From Adiantum capillus-veneris (Eukaryota > Streptophyta > Polypodiopsida > Polypodiales > Pteridaceae): a stretch of DNA of 60,000 nt. The DNA lies in assembly GCA_014529385.2 (NCBI GenBank), contig CM043965.1, positions 63,077,933 through 63,137,932 of the forward strand, read 5' to 3'. Below are positions 22,816 to 34,495 of the stretch, piece by piece. How positions within the stretch are numbered: the first letter of the stretch is position 1; each line of letters begins with the position of its first letter. The notes beneath the pieces were generated by a model. It did no database searches, had not been told where the DNA came from, and saw nothing but the letters and a program-made list of their open reading frames with translations. Made by a program: the position numbers and the translations under genes.

Positions 22816-24800
22816 TCCTCCCACTTGGGCTGGCCAAGTCATTATTAGCCATTACCAGTGTCCCCCTCTAGTGATAGCCACGGTCACTCTCCCCACCATT
22901 GACCACCACAGTCGTGGTCACCACTGTTGTGCCATTGAGCTTGTTGTGCTACCCGTCGTTACACAACATTGATTGCCACCACCATCACGACAGCCTTGCC
23001 ACCTTTTAGAAATGCCCACATCAACTTCTTTGTTCTTTGTATTCACAAAGAATATTAATTAATGCAAAAGGCTTCAGGGTTCTAAGCTAAATCAAGAGGC
23101 TCTTCACACATACGGGCAAGGAGCTTTTCCAATTGGCTTCTTAGCACAATACACTCCTGCAATGGACTTACTACGATGCACCGCCAATTTTGACACCATT
23201 TCGCGACTCAAGAGAGAGGGGGGGATGATTATTTTTTCCCTGTTGTTCATTACTTAGCATTTTTTTTGCAAATCTCCTTTTTTTTTTTACAATTAATTTG
23301 CAAAAAAAATTCAAAAATGTCAGCCTATCATAGTGTGTCCCCACCATCCTCAGTTAGGGTTCAGGCCAAGTGGCCGACCACCCATCACTGACCTACTAAC
23401 TCATTCTTTGGTTATAATGAAGAATAAGGAGCGGTGATGATAATCTTCTCATTGAGAGCTCCACCAAACACCTAAGTATTTCTACACTACACCTTGCACT
23501 TGCACTCGCACATGCATGCACACATTGCAGCGCACGCTCACAAGTGTTATTAGAGTCACATCACTTCTTCTCGGCTTCGATGACGCATGTGCACAAGCTT
23601 CAAGGCGAGCTAAGGCTTTGAACATTATTGTGCAAAGATTTTTTTTAGAACTCGACACCACACAAGATTTTGTGCTTTATAGCAACACAATAACGTTGGA
23701 AACTCTATAAAATAGCACTACTTGAAGTTGCATTGTAAGCAAAGCATAGTGTTGGAATTTTTTGCAAAGTACACGGTGTTGAAAAATTTCAAGCAAAACG
23801 TTGGTGAGTTGAAACTCTGCATAGCGCTATAGAGGGAGAGAAGAGTCTCTGCAATAGGAAAGGGAGTAGGAAAAGAAGAGACTGAGCTCTCGGCAAGCAT
23901 GTATGTTGTGTGTTGCCCACACACATATGCACACACCCTCAAATTCGACAAGAGAGAGAAGCTCTCAGAATTTGCAAGCAAAAGGAGAAACGAGAGTAGA
24001 GAGAGAAGCCTCTTTCTCATTGATATTGACATCAAAGAGAGAGCAAAGGGGCTGATTTTCACATACACTCACATCAGCACGGCGTCCCTTCTTACCCACA
24101 CACACACACATACACACACTTTTGGATTCCCTCGATGGCACCTTCTGAAATGCTCTCGGTGTCAGCATCGACTCTCATCGGCATCAACTTGCCATTTTTT
24201 AATCTTTCAACTCTTTTCGGCATTGCTTCAGTGTCTTCGGCATTAGATTTGGCGGTTTCGGCATTCTCTTCCTTGACTTTAAAGTTCTTGACATCGACAT
24301 TGACATCAACATCGATTTTTCAACTTTTTTGAAACTTTTTCAACATCAACTTTTAGGTTTTCTTTTACATACATAGGAGTACACAATGATGTATGTATTA
24401 TGTGTTTCAAAGATCTACTTTCTATGAGGTTTTTCCATAGCTGCATCGGCTTAAAAATACAAGTTCACACGTTCACATGTGTTTGTTTACCACAGGATTT
24501 GCCTCTTTCTTTACAATTTTTAGAGATTTTCTTCTGCCATACCAGTTCTGGCACATGTATGGCATCTATGGTAGCATGCAGTGTTGTACACTGAGTCTGT
24601 GATTCTGGTCGAGAGGTAATCCCGAATTGTTACTCATTATGGTTGGTCTTTTGGTTTTGTGAGCCATTTTTATGTTGTTATGCTGTCAAAATTCTATCAA
24701 AATTGCATCTACTATCTGTCTCTTTATGTCATTGACAGATTCACCAACGATTGATAGATTCATGCTACAATGGGACTCTTATACATCATTTAATGTGTGA
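22816..24800. other. Low-complexity intergenic sequence
   Basis: ORFs at 23516-24332 are short and compositionally simple. Between about 24145 and 24310 a TCGGCATT/TCGACATT word recurs irregularly. (CA)n lies at 24094-24117. No gene is supported. Confidence 0.4.
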
Positions 24801-24818
24801 TTATCACTTGTCATGCTA

Positions 24819-25015
24819 TTGAGCTCTATTGAGAGCAGGTTTTTTTTTTACTTCCCGCTGGGACAAGTCAGTACGGGAGTACGGGTTGCTTGCATCTTTT
24901 TGGCACATGTTTGTGCTACTAAGCTCTATTGAGAGAGGGGTTTTTTTAAAAACTCCCCACCGGGACAGTCAGTATGGGCTGCTTGCATCTTTTTGGCACA
25001 TGTTTGTGGGCAATT
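24819..25015 (+). repeat. Imperfect tandem duplication, period about 100 bp
   Basis: AGCTCTATTGAGAG, a poly-T run, GGGACA(A)GTCAGTA and GGCACATGTTTGTG occur in the same order in two successive units. The duplication probably lies in the leader of the outer copia element. Confidence 0.75.
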
Positions 25016-25359
25016 CTGCTACACTAGCAAAGTTTTTTGTCACATGTACGTTAAGTTGCATATACTGCCTCTTTGGTAGACATTGTGGAGCCATTTTTAG
25101 GCTTGTTCTTCGTAGTTACCCGGCCATTTTTGAGACTCGGTCCGAAAGAGCCCTTTCCAAGACTGTGGCTAGTTCTTTGAGTCTGCATAGCCTTTTGTGA
25201 GGGTCATTGCATGGGGTCTTTTGAAGCCGAGCACTCGAGGGCCGGGTTACCCAGTGTGATGTGGACTAGGTTGTTGGAGATCCCTTTCATGGCCTCACCA
25301 TAGATTATGTATAGATGGGTATAGGTGCTTTGACGCCAAGTTGGTAGTCATTCAACAGT
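25015..25359 (+). mobile_element. Leader of outer + strand copia element (left of gypsy insertion)
   Basis: About 25190-25300 matches the reverse complement of the leader of the internal copia element (38870-38975). Shared words are GAGGGTCAT, TTTTGAAGCC, GGGTTACCCAGTGTGA and GGTTGTTGGAG. The gag of the same element resumes right of the gypsy insertion at 40062. Its LTR and PBS were not identified. Confidence 0.6.
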
Positions 25360-26019
25360 TGTAACATTTACTACCCTAGTAACTTGTGTGTAGCAAAAAT
25401 TGATAACATAGTGAGCATTTCATTAAGAACGAGTTCCTAATGAGCATAGAGATAGTACTTAGTTTGAGAAAGCAACATAGCAATTTACACCTAACTAGTT
25501 TGGCATAGACAATACTTGAAAAGAGAGAGAAATAGAACAATTGACAACAGTTGAGGACCAAATTTACATGGAGACGGTCCCCCCTCCAAAAATTCTTTGT
25601 ATTTTAGCTTCTCCCATCAAAGGAGACTTTTATACAATACAATCTTTGTGTTCCTTGACAAGACTTGTTGGTACAATGAAGATGGAAGCTTCATGCACCA
25701 AATTATGCTTGAAAAACACACCTAGTGTCCCTAGCCTCAGTCACAAGACCTCACACACCTTCAAAAATGGTGAGAGCTAGCAGGGAATGAGAAAATATTG
25801 AGAGGAAGAAGATGTATCTTATGAGAAAGAAGTACTTCCTCTCACATAATAACTCTAATAGCATAGCTTAGCCTAGTAATTAGCATGGTAGAGGAGATAA
25901 GCATGTCATTGAAGCTTGGCTCTTGGTTGGATTTTCATTCCATAGCCAAGATTTGTTGGTGTAGGCCTCTACTTCTCAATGCTTAGAGAAGGAGATGGAT
26001 TTCTTGCTCAACACATGAG

Positions 26020-26057
<38 letters not shown>

Positions 26058-26939
26058 CAAAGAGTGTTAGTGTAAAAATGCCAACCTCTCTCTTTCTTGG
26101 TTGACCCCTCTTCTAAAAATCTCTTGCTGGCTTCCCATTGGTTCCTACAAAGCTTAGCCAATAGGTATTAGGAAGCATAATTGATAACCTTGTGACAAGT
26201 GTCCCCCTTTCCCCTTTTCTGAAAGCTTTAGGTAATTAAAATAATTCATTTAAACTCTCATTGGACCTTTTAGTCTCTTGGCCAATAGGAATCAAGCAAG
26301 CCATTGGGTTGCCGGATGGTCATTGGACCCCTTGGTAGACTGTCCAATAGTCTTCTAGGGACCTTAGTTTCTATTGGTTCTTTTATCAAGCATTTTTTTA
26401 ACTGATTAGACTAATTTTACTCTAGCATAATTCTCATTGGTCCACCTCTATGGCCATCCAATAGGATTTGAGGGGAGATTGGGAGCAACTAGGCTAGGAG
26501 CCTGCCATGTGTCCATTCTTCCCTTTGGGGAGAGCTTGGGAGTGTGTGTGTGTGTGCGTGTGTGTGTGTGTGTGTGTTTCTCTCTCTTCCCCTACCATTA
26601 GGGCTCGCCCCCTCCTTCCTAGGGATGTGGGAAGACTTTTGTGTCTTCCCATAACCATCCAATTTTGCCCCACTTTGGCCATTGGATAGAAACTTTAGCC
26701 TATGGAAGTCTTAATAGAGCTGAACCTTAGGTCTTTTAGGCTCCATTGATGCACATTTCTCTTTTTCAGATTGTCCCCCCTTTGGAACCCTATTTTCTAG
26801 TCCTTTGTATCCCTGCTCAGACCGGTCTGGCAGCCTTAACAATATTCTAGCTTTTACTCCCCTGGTACCTCTCCATATTAAATGATCAGTTTAACATGAG
26901 AAAATCATTCGAGAGAATTAGATATTAGTTTTTATGACA
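25360..26939 (-). repeat. 3' LTR of gypsy element (1580 bp)
   Basis: It pairs with the interrupted LTR at 32621-39777. Both have TG/CA ends in the same positions, and both contain two TG microsatellites at equivalent sites (26018-26056 and 26541-26577 here). Scattered substitutions and small indels separate the copies. Confidence 0.93.
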
Positions 26940-26953
26940 TTACCTCTCTCTTG
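26940..26953 (-). other. Polypurine tract of gypsy element
   Basis: On the - strand AAGAGAGAGGTAA directly precedes the LTR TGTCATAAA, as expected for plus-strand priming. Confidence 0.7.
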
Positions 26954-27292
26954 AAATCATAGTCGTCCTCGACTATGAGGTAGAGAAGATAAATCCTAGT
27001 TATTAGTCCGTTTGCTAGCGAGTAGAGGATCCCTATTTTACCCCACGACACCCTTCCAGAATGGATGGCTAGTCCATTTGTTGCTTTAGAGCCTTAGCTA
27101 CCGCAAGCATGTATGCACATTAGTCTGTATCAATCTTCCATAGTAGAGTGACAAACTCTACTTGGTGTTCGGGAGATGTCGTCTCCACAAACATAATCCT
27201 AAGCATGCATACTTATTAACATTTATGCACAATAAAGAAAAGAGAGTCTTATAAGACAAAAACTTTGTTTTTTTATACATATTTATATTTGC

Positions 27293-27739
27293 TTACTCTA
27301 GGGAATCATTGTAAGCATTGACAAGGTTTAGGTTATCCTTTAATTGTATGCCTTGCATCCATCTAACATCTTCAAAGGGACAATTTTTAAACTTGATAAG
27401 GTATCGTCGGATAGTCTTACCGCCTCTCAATACCTTGTCTTCATGTCGGAGAATGGACTCGGGCTGCAGCACTTCTTCTTTGTCATCGATCTCCGGTGGG
27501 TCTTCAATGGTTGCTTCTTGAGGTGGCTCTCCTTTGTAAGGCTTTAGCAAGCTCAGGTGGAAATCATTGTGTATGAGCCAATGGTTGGGCAACTTGACTT
27601 GATAGGTCATCTCATTGATTGGCCTAAGAATCTCAAAGGGACCATAGTACCTTTTTGCTAGCTTAGCATAGTACTTTTGGTGTCCCGTAGGATTCTTGCC
27701 CATCGTGTGCCTTAAGCGAGCCTTGGGAAACTTAAGCAA
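27293..27739 (-). pseudogene. Gypsy integrase C-terminus with chromodomain
   Basis: KRYYGPFEIL is the GPY/F-type motif at the integrase C-terminus. About 70 residues later PESILRHEDKVLRGG...YLIKFKNCPFEDVRW fits a chromodomain (PE.IL.R....R..YLVKW), which places the element among chromoviruses; in that group it is thought to steer integration toward marked chromatin. The frame ends at 27293 and is out of frame with the catalytic core upstream. Confidence 0.8.
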
Positions 27740-27856
27740 GACCCAATCATTTTGTTTAAACGGTAGAGCTCTTTTGTGCTTATCAACAGCAACTCTTTGC
27801 CTTTGCTGAGAGATGGAAATAGAATCCTTAATCTTTTGGAAAGATTCTTGTTGTTC

Positions 27857-28485
27857 TCATCTATATTCATATGCAGCGAAGATCTTCCCATGTACCTTGA
27901 GTAGCACGGGACTTTTGGGACTTCCCTCAATCACCTCAAAAGGTGCTTTTCGCATGGAACTATGTATAGTGTTATTGTAAGCATACTCCACCACTAAAGG
28001 TAAGTACTTCTCCCATTGGGACTTTTGATCTACTTCTGTGACATAAGCTTTTAGTAGATCAAGACTTGTTAGGTTAGCTATTTCACTTTGGCCATCCGTT
28101 TGAGGGTGATAGGCCCAAGAGAAGTTTAGCCTTGTACCTAAATTCTCAAAGAGACCCTTCCAAAAATTATTGGTCATTCTAGGATCTCTATCTGACACTA
28201 TGGACATTGGCAAGCCATGCTACTTGAAGATTTGTGATATAAAGAGAGTTGCCATTTGATGGGCCTTAATAGCCTTTTTGACAAGTATAAAATGTGCTTG
28301 TTTGCTAAACTTGTCCACTCTCGTCCATATTCCTGTATTCCCATGGATAGACTTGGGCAATCCAAATATAAAATCCATGGATATGCTCTCCCATGGTGAA
28401 CTAGGGATTGGCAAAGGTTGAAGCAATCCAAGTTGCTTCCCTCTATCAAACTTTGTCTTTTGTCATACCACACATTTTGAAACAT
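27857..28485 (-). pseudogene. Gypsy integrase catalytic core
   Basis: Two overlapping frames carry the core. SMDFIFGLP supplies the first Asp, SDRDPRMTNNFW the second, and HPQTDGQSEIAN the Glu of the D,D(35)E triad. A frame change near 28200-28230 separates the first Asp from the rest. Confidence 0.85.
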
Positions 28486-28918
28486 ACTCTTGTATGTTTG
28501 CTTTCATGGTAGGCCAATAGAAGTATGTTTTTATCCCTTTTACGGTAGATTGAATCCCTCTATGCCCCACATAAGGAGGAGCATGAGATTCATATATTAC
28601 TTTCTCACGTAGTGAGTTAGTAACGCATAGCCTGTTACCATAGAAAAGATAACCATCTTGTAAGGTAAATGGTTCTTCCTTCTTCCCTAGTGCAAGGGCT
28701 GAAATTACATTTTTAAAATTGGGATTGATAGCATACTCATCTACCATAGAAGATAGATCATTGTGAGTTGCTATGGATACCGCATTCACTCTCGGTTGTC
28801 TTGAGAGTGCATTGTCTACTTGATTATGCTTGCCAGCAATGTGAGCAATATGAAAATGGAATTGCGAAAGGAAATTTACCCACCTCATTTGTTTGTTGGA
28901 GAGCTTGGTCTGCATCAT
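28463..28918 (-). pseudogene. Gypsy RNase H end and integrase zinc finger
   Basis: IAGKHNQVDNALSR closes the RNase H domain. H-x4-H...CVVC, with GHRGIQSTVKGIK and YFYWPTM between, is the integrase HHCC finger. The open frame continues to the next break at 28463. Confidence 0.8.
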
Positions 28919-29407
28919 GAAGTACTTAAGGGTTTAGTGATCCGTTCGCGCAGAATGAAAGGAGTCCCCAATAAATAGTGATTCCACGAGTCTAGAGCAT
29001 GTAGAACTACTAAGAGTTCCTTCTCATTTATACCTAGAGCTTGCTCAACAAGGTCGAGCCTTTGAATTTCATAGGCTATGGCGTGCCCTTCTTGGAGCAA
29101 AACAGCTTCAAGAAAATGCAATCACCACAAGCATCACATTGGACCTCAAATGGCTTTGAGAGATCCGGCAGTGTAAGCACAGGTTGAGAGATAAGCTTTT
29201 GTTTAAGCTTTCGAAAGCATTGTTCTCATTGGTGGACCATATATACCTAATGTTTGTCTTTGTTAGGTCATGTAATGGTCCTATAATTTGTGAGAACTTT
29301 TCTATGAAGCATCTATAGTATGCACACGTACCTATAACGCTTCTTAGTTCATGCAGATTCCTTGAATTAGGCCATCCATTTATTACCTCTAACTTTGATG
29401 GATCCAT
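28915..29407 (-). pseudogene. Gypsy RT connection and RNase H, frameshifted
   Basis: The segment 29108-29407 shows LHELRSVIGTCAYYRCFIEKFS, the RT thumb/connection region. The segment 28915-29121 shows YEIQRL...EKELLVVLHAL, part of RNase H with the usual KELLA(V/I) pattern. They are in different frames. Confidence 0.75.
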
Positions 29408-29476
29408 CTGGATGCCATCTTGAGAGATAATGTGATCTAAATAATGAATCTCTTGTAAGAAAAAATCACTTTTCTT

Positions 29477-30418
29477 TCAATTAACATAAATTTTATTCTC
29501 TCGTAAAACTTGCAATATTACCTGGAGGTGTTGCTTGTGTTCGTCTAATAAATTAGAGTAGATGATTAAATCATCAAAGAACACTCCAGTAAAGCTTTGA
29601 TGAGGGCTGAATAGCTTCTCCATCAGACAGCTAAATGTAGCTGGTGCATTGGTCAAGCCAAAAGGCATGACAATGTACTCGTAAAGACCAAACGTAGTGT
29701 GAGATGCGGTCTTTACAATGTCTCGATCAACTATCCTTATTTGATGGTAACCACTTTTTAGGTCAATTCTGTTGAAGTAGGTCAACCCTTGTAGCTTATC
29801 AAATAGGTCTTCTACCCGTAGAACGGGAAACCTATTCTTGATAGTGATCCTATTTAGTGCTCTATAGTCGACACACATATGATATGTGCCATCTTTCTTT
29901 TGCACTAATAACATTGGTGAACAAAATGGAGATGAGCTAGGCCTAACCATGCCTTTCTCAACCAACTCATGCACTTGTCCAAAATCTCCTCTTGTCGAGC
30001 TTGAGAACTCGATAAGGAGGTTTATTAGGTGGTGAGCTTCCTTGAGAACTCGATAAGGAGGTTTATTAGGCGGTGAGCTTCCTGGAAGAAGTTCAATTGC
30101 ATGGTTGTCATCCCCTTGTTTGGGAGGTAGCTCACAAGGGACATCGTCAATAAAAACATCTTGGAATCCCTTGAGGAAATTGGATAACTCTAATTCCTTT
30201 TGATTGCTTATATCTTCTTTTGCTAAAACATTAGGTTCATTTTGAGAATCTTTTGCAAAAATCATGTACACAAATATAGAGCTCTTTATTGACTTATTGA
30301 AAGCTTGCTTATGTACAATGGGTATGGTGCTACCCAACTCCTTAGCATCTATGTACGTATCTTTTTCCCTGTACCTACAGTAGATTTGTCTTTTAGGGAA
30401 TTTAACATTGACAGCCAT
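29477..30418 (-). pseudogene. Gypsy protease end and reverse transcriptase
   Basis: The RT has SSSPFCSPMLLVQKKDG, CVDYRALN, FNRIDLKSGYHQIRI (catalytic Asp), [12 protein letters not shown] and FFDDLIIYS, where FFDD stands in place of the common Y(V/I)DD. A 41-bp tandem duplication at about 30001-30082 distorts the segment before VHELVEKGMV. The upstream part contains the IELLPGSSPPNKPPYR approach to RT. Confidence 0.88.
30001..30082 (-). repeat. 41-bp tandem duplication in gypsy pol
   Basis: The + strand unit CTTGAGAACTCGATAAGGAG...GGTGAGCTTC occurs twice with one mismatch. The length is not a multiple of three. Confidence 0.85.
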
Positions 30419-30552
30419 GCGATCAAACCATGGTGCCCCTAGGATTGCATCCTCATGCCTGAGAGGTCAGATAAAGAAATCCTCCTTGTCCACCTAGCTT
30501 TGGACATGGATCCTCAATTCCCCAATTAAGGGAGTGACTGAGGCTTCTGTGA

Positions 30553-31275
30553 CTAAGGCTTCTTGGCCCTTGCCATCTCATAGGCTTGGATGCCTAGCTT
30601 GGTGGCCAACTCTGTGGATATGAAATTGTGAGTAGAACCAGGGTCAAAGTGAATGAAAGCATCATGTTCTCTTACCTTTCCCCAAGCATGACATAGAGGA
30701 GATCCTTTGTGATGAGTATCCTCTTCTTGAATTTCGACCAGGGTAGTTGTAGGAGGCTCATTACGTGTATTCTTGTGGGGGCAAGCATCATAGGCATGCC
30801 CTTGCTCTTCGCACTTGAAACAACGGTTATCTTTTCGATAATGCTCTAGCTCTTCATGAGAGATTTTATTTTTTCCTTTATAAACTCCCTTCTCCTTAGC
30901 TTTGTTGTTGTTGGTGTTGCCTTTGGGAGACTTTTGGACGTTGTCCTTCCCCTTAGGCTCATTACGGTCCTTGTTTTCCATGGGCTTAAGATTTCTCTTA
31001 GCCCCTTGTTTGAAGTTGATTCTTGAAGCCACCATGGTATGGTGTATGACTGCAGATATAGTGCATGGCCTTTGGGAGTTAACATACTCTACCATATCCT
31101 TAGATAAACCCGCACAAAATTGTTGTTTTTGCTCTCCAAAATCCATCTTTTTGTAAACAGTGGCTTTGAGATGTAAATCCCAAAACTTGTCTACATATTT
31201 GTGAATATATTCATAGGGAGAGAGCTTCAAGCTTCGCCATTTGGTGAGTACTTTGTCGTTGGCATTGCTAGCCAA
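30553..31275 (-). pseudogene. Gypsy gag C-terminus, zinc knuckle and protease start
   Basis: Capsid-like region with KLSPYEYIHKYVDKFWDL, then a Lys-rich linker, the zinc knuckle CFKCEEQGHAYDACPH (C-x2-C-x4-H-x4-C), and the protease motif FDPGSTHNFIS. The protease carries DPGS where D(S/T)G is usual. Gag and protease are in one frame here. Confidence 0.83.
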
Positions 31276-31397
31276 AAACTACTTCATGATGGAGGCTCTT
31301 AAAGCTTTATATCTTCTTAGAGCTTCATCGTTTGCTCCGCAAGCTAGACCACCGTTGCTCTGTGGACTTTTGAAAATGCATAGCTAGATGACGTAGC

Positions 31398-32218
31398 TTA
31401 GAGGACTCCGTGAAGCCCTCGTCTCCAAACGCCGCTTTTCTTTACTCCCTCTTTGAAATTTTTGAGCTTGGACGACCTTTTCCAGGCAGCATAGGATTTC
31501 CTATGGCCTCTTCTCTTGGGCAACTCAAGAGCTACACCATCACTTTCTTCAGAAGAGGAAGAGGATGAGGAGGATGAAGAAGAGGGTGACCTCTTTCTTG
31601 CCTTTTTCTTCCCTTGTTCGTCCTTTTCTGCACCATCACTTTCTTCAGAAGAGGAAGAGGATGAGAAAGATGGAGAAGAGGGTGACCTCTTTCTTGCCTT
31701 TTTCTTCTCTTGTTTTCTCTCTTCCCTCTTTGAATTATGGTGTAGAGGAGTATGCGATGGTCTTCTATGTATAGGGGGTGTTGGAGAGCATTTTGTCCAC
31801 CGTCTTCGTGGAGCCATCTCCACATAGGTGCAGGAGACTTTCTTCTTTCTCGTTCTTTCAGTGAGGGCTCTACCATTGAAACTTGGGTTCTCCTTTGAGA
31901 GAGAGATGCCTCATCTAGTAGTAGGTTTTTGACCCCTTCGTACGGATCCTCCTCTTCTTCCCTTATCGGAGAGAGACCTCTTTTGGAAGTCTCACCAGGA
32001 GCTTTCCTAGGTACTCTCTCTTCTTGGTGGGAAGTTTGGAGAATACCATGGGTGCACAATTGTTGTAGCATTTCACCTTGGAGGGGTGGATTGCCCAGGG
32101 CTTGTTGAAGCCTAGAAACAAGATAGTTTACAAGCATAGGGGCATCATTAATTGCCATTTCATTAGCAAAATCAAAGCTATCAACATTCATTTCATTCTC
32201 TTTTCCCTTTTCAGCCAT
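31398..32218 (-). pseudogene. Gypsy gag N-terminal region with duplicated Ser/Glu-rich segment
   Basis: ATG at 32218 opens MAEKGKENEMNVDSFDFANE. The frame later shifts so that a second frame (31398-31823) reads KKKARKRSPSSS...EESDG twice. The two copies come from a 96-bp in-frame duplication (units near 31536 and 31632). The Lys/Arg and acidic Ser-rich character suggests a nucleic-acid-binding gag segment. Confidence 0.65.
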
Positions 32219-32607
32219 ACTAGCAAATTTTAGGTGTAATTTTTACTTGTACTTTGGCACTTCAAGCCCTAGTCGCTACTCCTCTTTACCTTCAAAGATA
32301 AGCACTCAAGCATTTATACCGGTGGCTCAAATATTATTAATTGCAAGGAATAGAAGAGAGGCTTTAACAGAGCCAAGACAGCACCAGTTTTTGTCAAGCT
32401 TCTAATAGCTCAATAATGGTTAAGCCATAGGAAATCCCCATAGGACTCCATTATTAAGGCCATAGCTCTCGACGGTATCCCTGTTAACTGCATAAAGCAG
32501 GCAGATGAAAAATCCCTATTCTACTTACTCTTTTGCAATTAATAACACCAACCATTTGAAGCAAGCTTGAGGAGCTCTCTTCTTGAGCAAGAAAAGAGAA
32601 ACCAATA

Positions 32608-32619
32608 GCTCTGATACCA
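32608..32619 (-). other. Primer-binding site of gypsy element
   Basis: TGGTATCAGAGC on the - strand, one base inside the 5' LTR; initiator tRNA-Met type. Confidence 0.92.
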
Positions 32620-32620
32620 A

Positions 32621-33801
32621 TGTAGCATTTTAATGCACTAGTAACTTGTGTGTAGCAGAAATTGATAACATAGTGAGCATTTCATTAAGAACAAGTTCCT
32701 AATGAGCATAGAGAGAGTACTTAGTTTGAGAAAGAAACATAGAAATTTACACCTAGCTAGTTTGGCATAGACAATACTTGAAAAGAGAGAGAAATAGAAC
32801 AATTGACAACAGTTGAGGACCTGATTTACATGGAGCTGGTCCCCCCTCCAAAAAGGCTTTGTATTATAGCTTGTCTCATCAAAGGAGACTTTTGTACAAT
32901 ACAATATTTGTGTTCCTTGACAAAACTCATTGGTACAATGAAGATGGAAGCTTCATGCACCAAATTATGCTTGAAAAACACACCTAGTGTCCCTAGCCTC
33001 GGTCCCAAGACCTCACACACCTTCAAAAATGGTGAGAGCTAGCAGGGAATGAGAAAATATTGAGAGAAAGAAGATGTATCTTACGATAAAGAAGTATTCT
33101 CCTCACATAATCACTCTAATAGCATAGCCTAGCTTAGTGATTAGCATGGTAGAGGAATGAGCATGCCATTGAAGCTTGGCTCTTGGTTGGATTTGCATTC
33201 CATAGTGGCGAAGAGTTGTTGGTGTAGGCCTCTACTTCTCAATGCTTGGAGAAGGAGATGGAGTTCTTGTTCAACACATGAGTTGTGTGTGGGTGTGTGT
33301 GTGTGTGTGTATAGCAAAGAGTGTTAGTGTAAAAATGTCAGCCTCTCTCTCTCTCTTGGTCGACCCCTCTTCCAAAAAGCTCTTGCTGGCTTCCCATTGG
33401 TTATTGCAAAGCTTAGCCACCAATAGGTATTAGGAAGCATAGTTGATAGTCTGGTGACAAGTGTCCCCCTTTCCCCTTTTGTGAGAGCTTTAGGTAATTA
33501 AAATAATTCATTTAAACTCTCATTGGACCTTTTAGTCTCTTGGCCAATAGGAATCAAGAAATCCATTGGGTTGCTGGATGCTCATTGGACCCCTTGATAG
33601 ATTGCCCAATAGTCTTCTAGGGAGCTTAATTTCTATTCGTTCTTTTATCAAGAATTTTTTAAACTGATTAGACTAATTTTACTCTAGCCTAATTCTCATT
33701 GGTCCACCTCTATGGCCATCTAATAGGATTTTAGGGGAGATTGGGAGCAACTGGGCTAGGAGCCTGCCATGTGTCTATTCTTCCCTTTGGGGAGAGCTTG
33801 G

Positions 33802-33841
<40 letters not shown>

Positions 33842-34193
33842 CTCTCTCTCTTCCCCTACCATTAGGGCTCGCCCCCTCCTTCCTATGGATGTGGGAAGAC
33901 TTTTTAGTCTTCCCATAACCATTTAATTTTCCCCCACTTTGGCCATTGGACAATTGAATTAAATTTAGGAACTTTAGCCTAAAAGTCTTAATGGAGCTGA
34001 ACCTTAGGTCTTTTAGCTCCATTGATGCACATTGCTCTTTTGCAAATTGTCCCCCCTTTGGATCCCTATTTTCCCTCCTTTGAATCCCTGCTGAGACCGA
34101 TCTGGCAGCCTTACCAATATTCTAGCTTTTACTCCCCTGGCACCTCCCCATATTAAATTATCAGTTTAACATGATAAAATCATTTGGAAAAAT
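32621..34193 (-). repeat. 5' LTR of gypsy element, main part
   Basis: Collinear with 25360-26919. The last 20 bp of this LTR (39758-39777) lie beyond the copia insertion. It contains (TG)n at 33291-33310 and 33806-33839. Confidence 0.93.
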
Positions 34194-34411
34194 TGAAGTC
34201 GCGGAGCGGAGCGTGGGTCGACTCTCTCACTCACACACACACAGTGAGCTTACACAGTACAGTACGCAGAGAACTGTTAGAAGGGTTATCTCCCAATTAC
34301 CTTAGTATTCACAAGAAATAAGTTAGTATATACAAAGAGTTAGAAGGAAGTGAGTTAGGCGGGCGGCCAGCCATATCCGCATAAGAGGCCACTTGGGCTT
34401 TAATCCCAACA
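34194..34411 (-). repeat. 3' LTR of copia element (218 bp)
   Basis: On the - strand it starts TGTTGGGATTAAAGCCC and ends CGCGACTTCA, and pairs with 39533-39752. Confidence 0.95.
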
Positions 34412-34422
34412 ACCTCCCACTT
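34412..34422 (-). other. Polypurine tract of copia element
   Basis: AAGTGGGAGGT on the - strand directly precedes the 3' LTR. Confidence 0.85.
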
Positions 34423-34495
34423 AAAGTCCAATGTGGCACTTTAAGTAACCGTAAATCTATGAACATAAATGTACAAAGATTTACATGGCTGCCAT

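Noticed and set aside
26494-26689. Overlapping ORFs on both strands with CVCVCV / HTHTHT
   Set aside because: They are translations of a TG microsatellite inside the gypsy LTR; the same occurs at 33731-34022.
31516-31827. Acidic Glu/Asp-rich + strand ORF
   Set aside because: It is the antisense of the Ser/Lys-rich gag repeat; the gag frames fit the element's strand.
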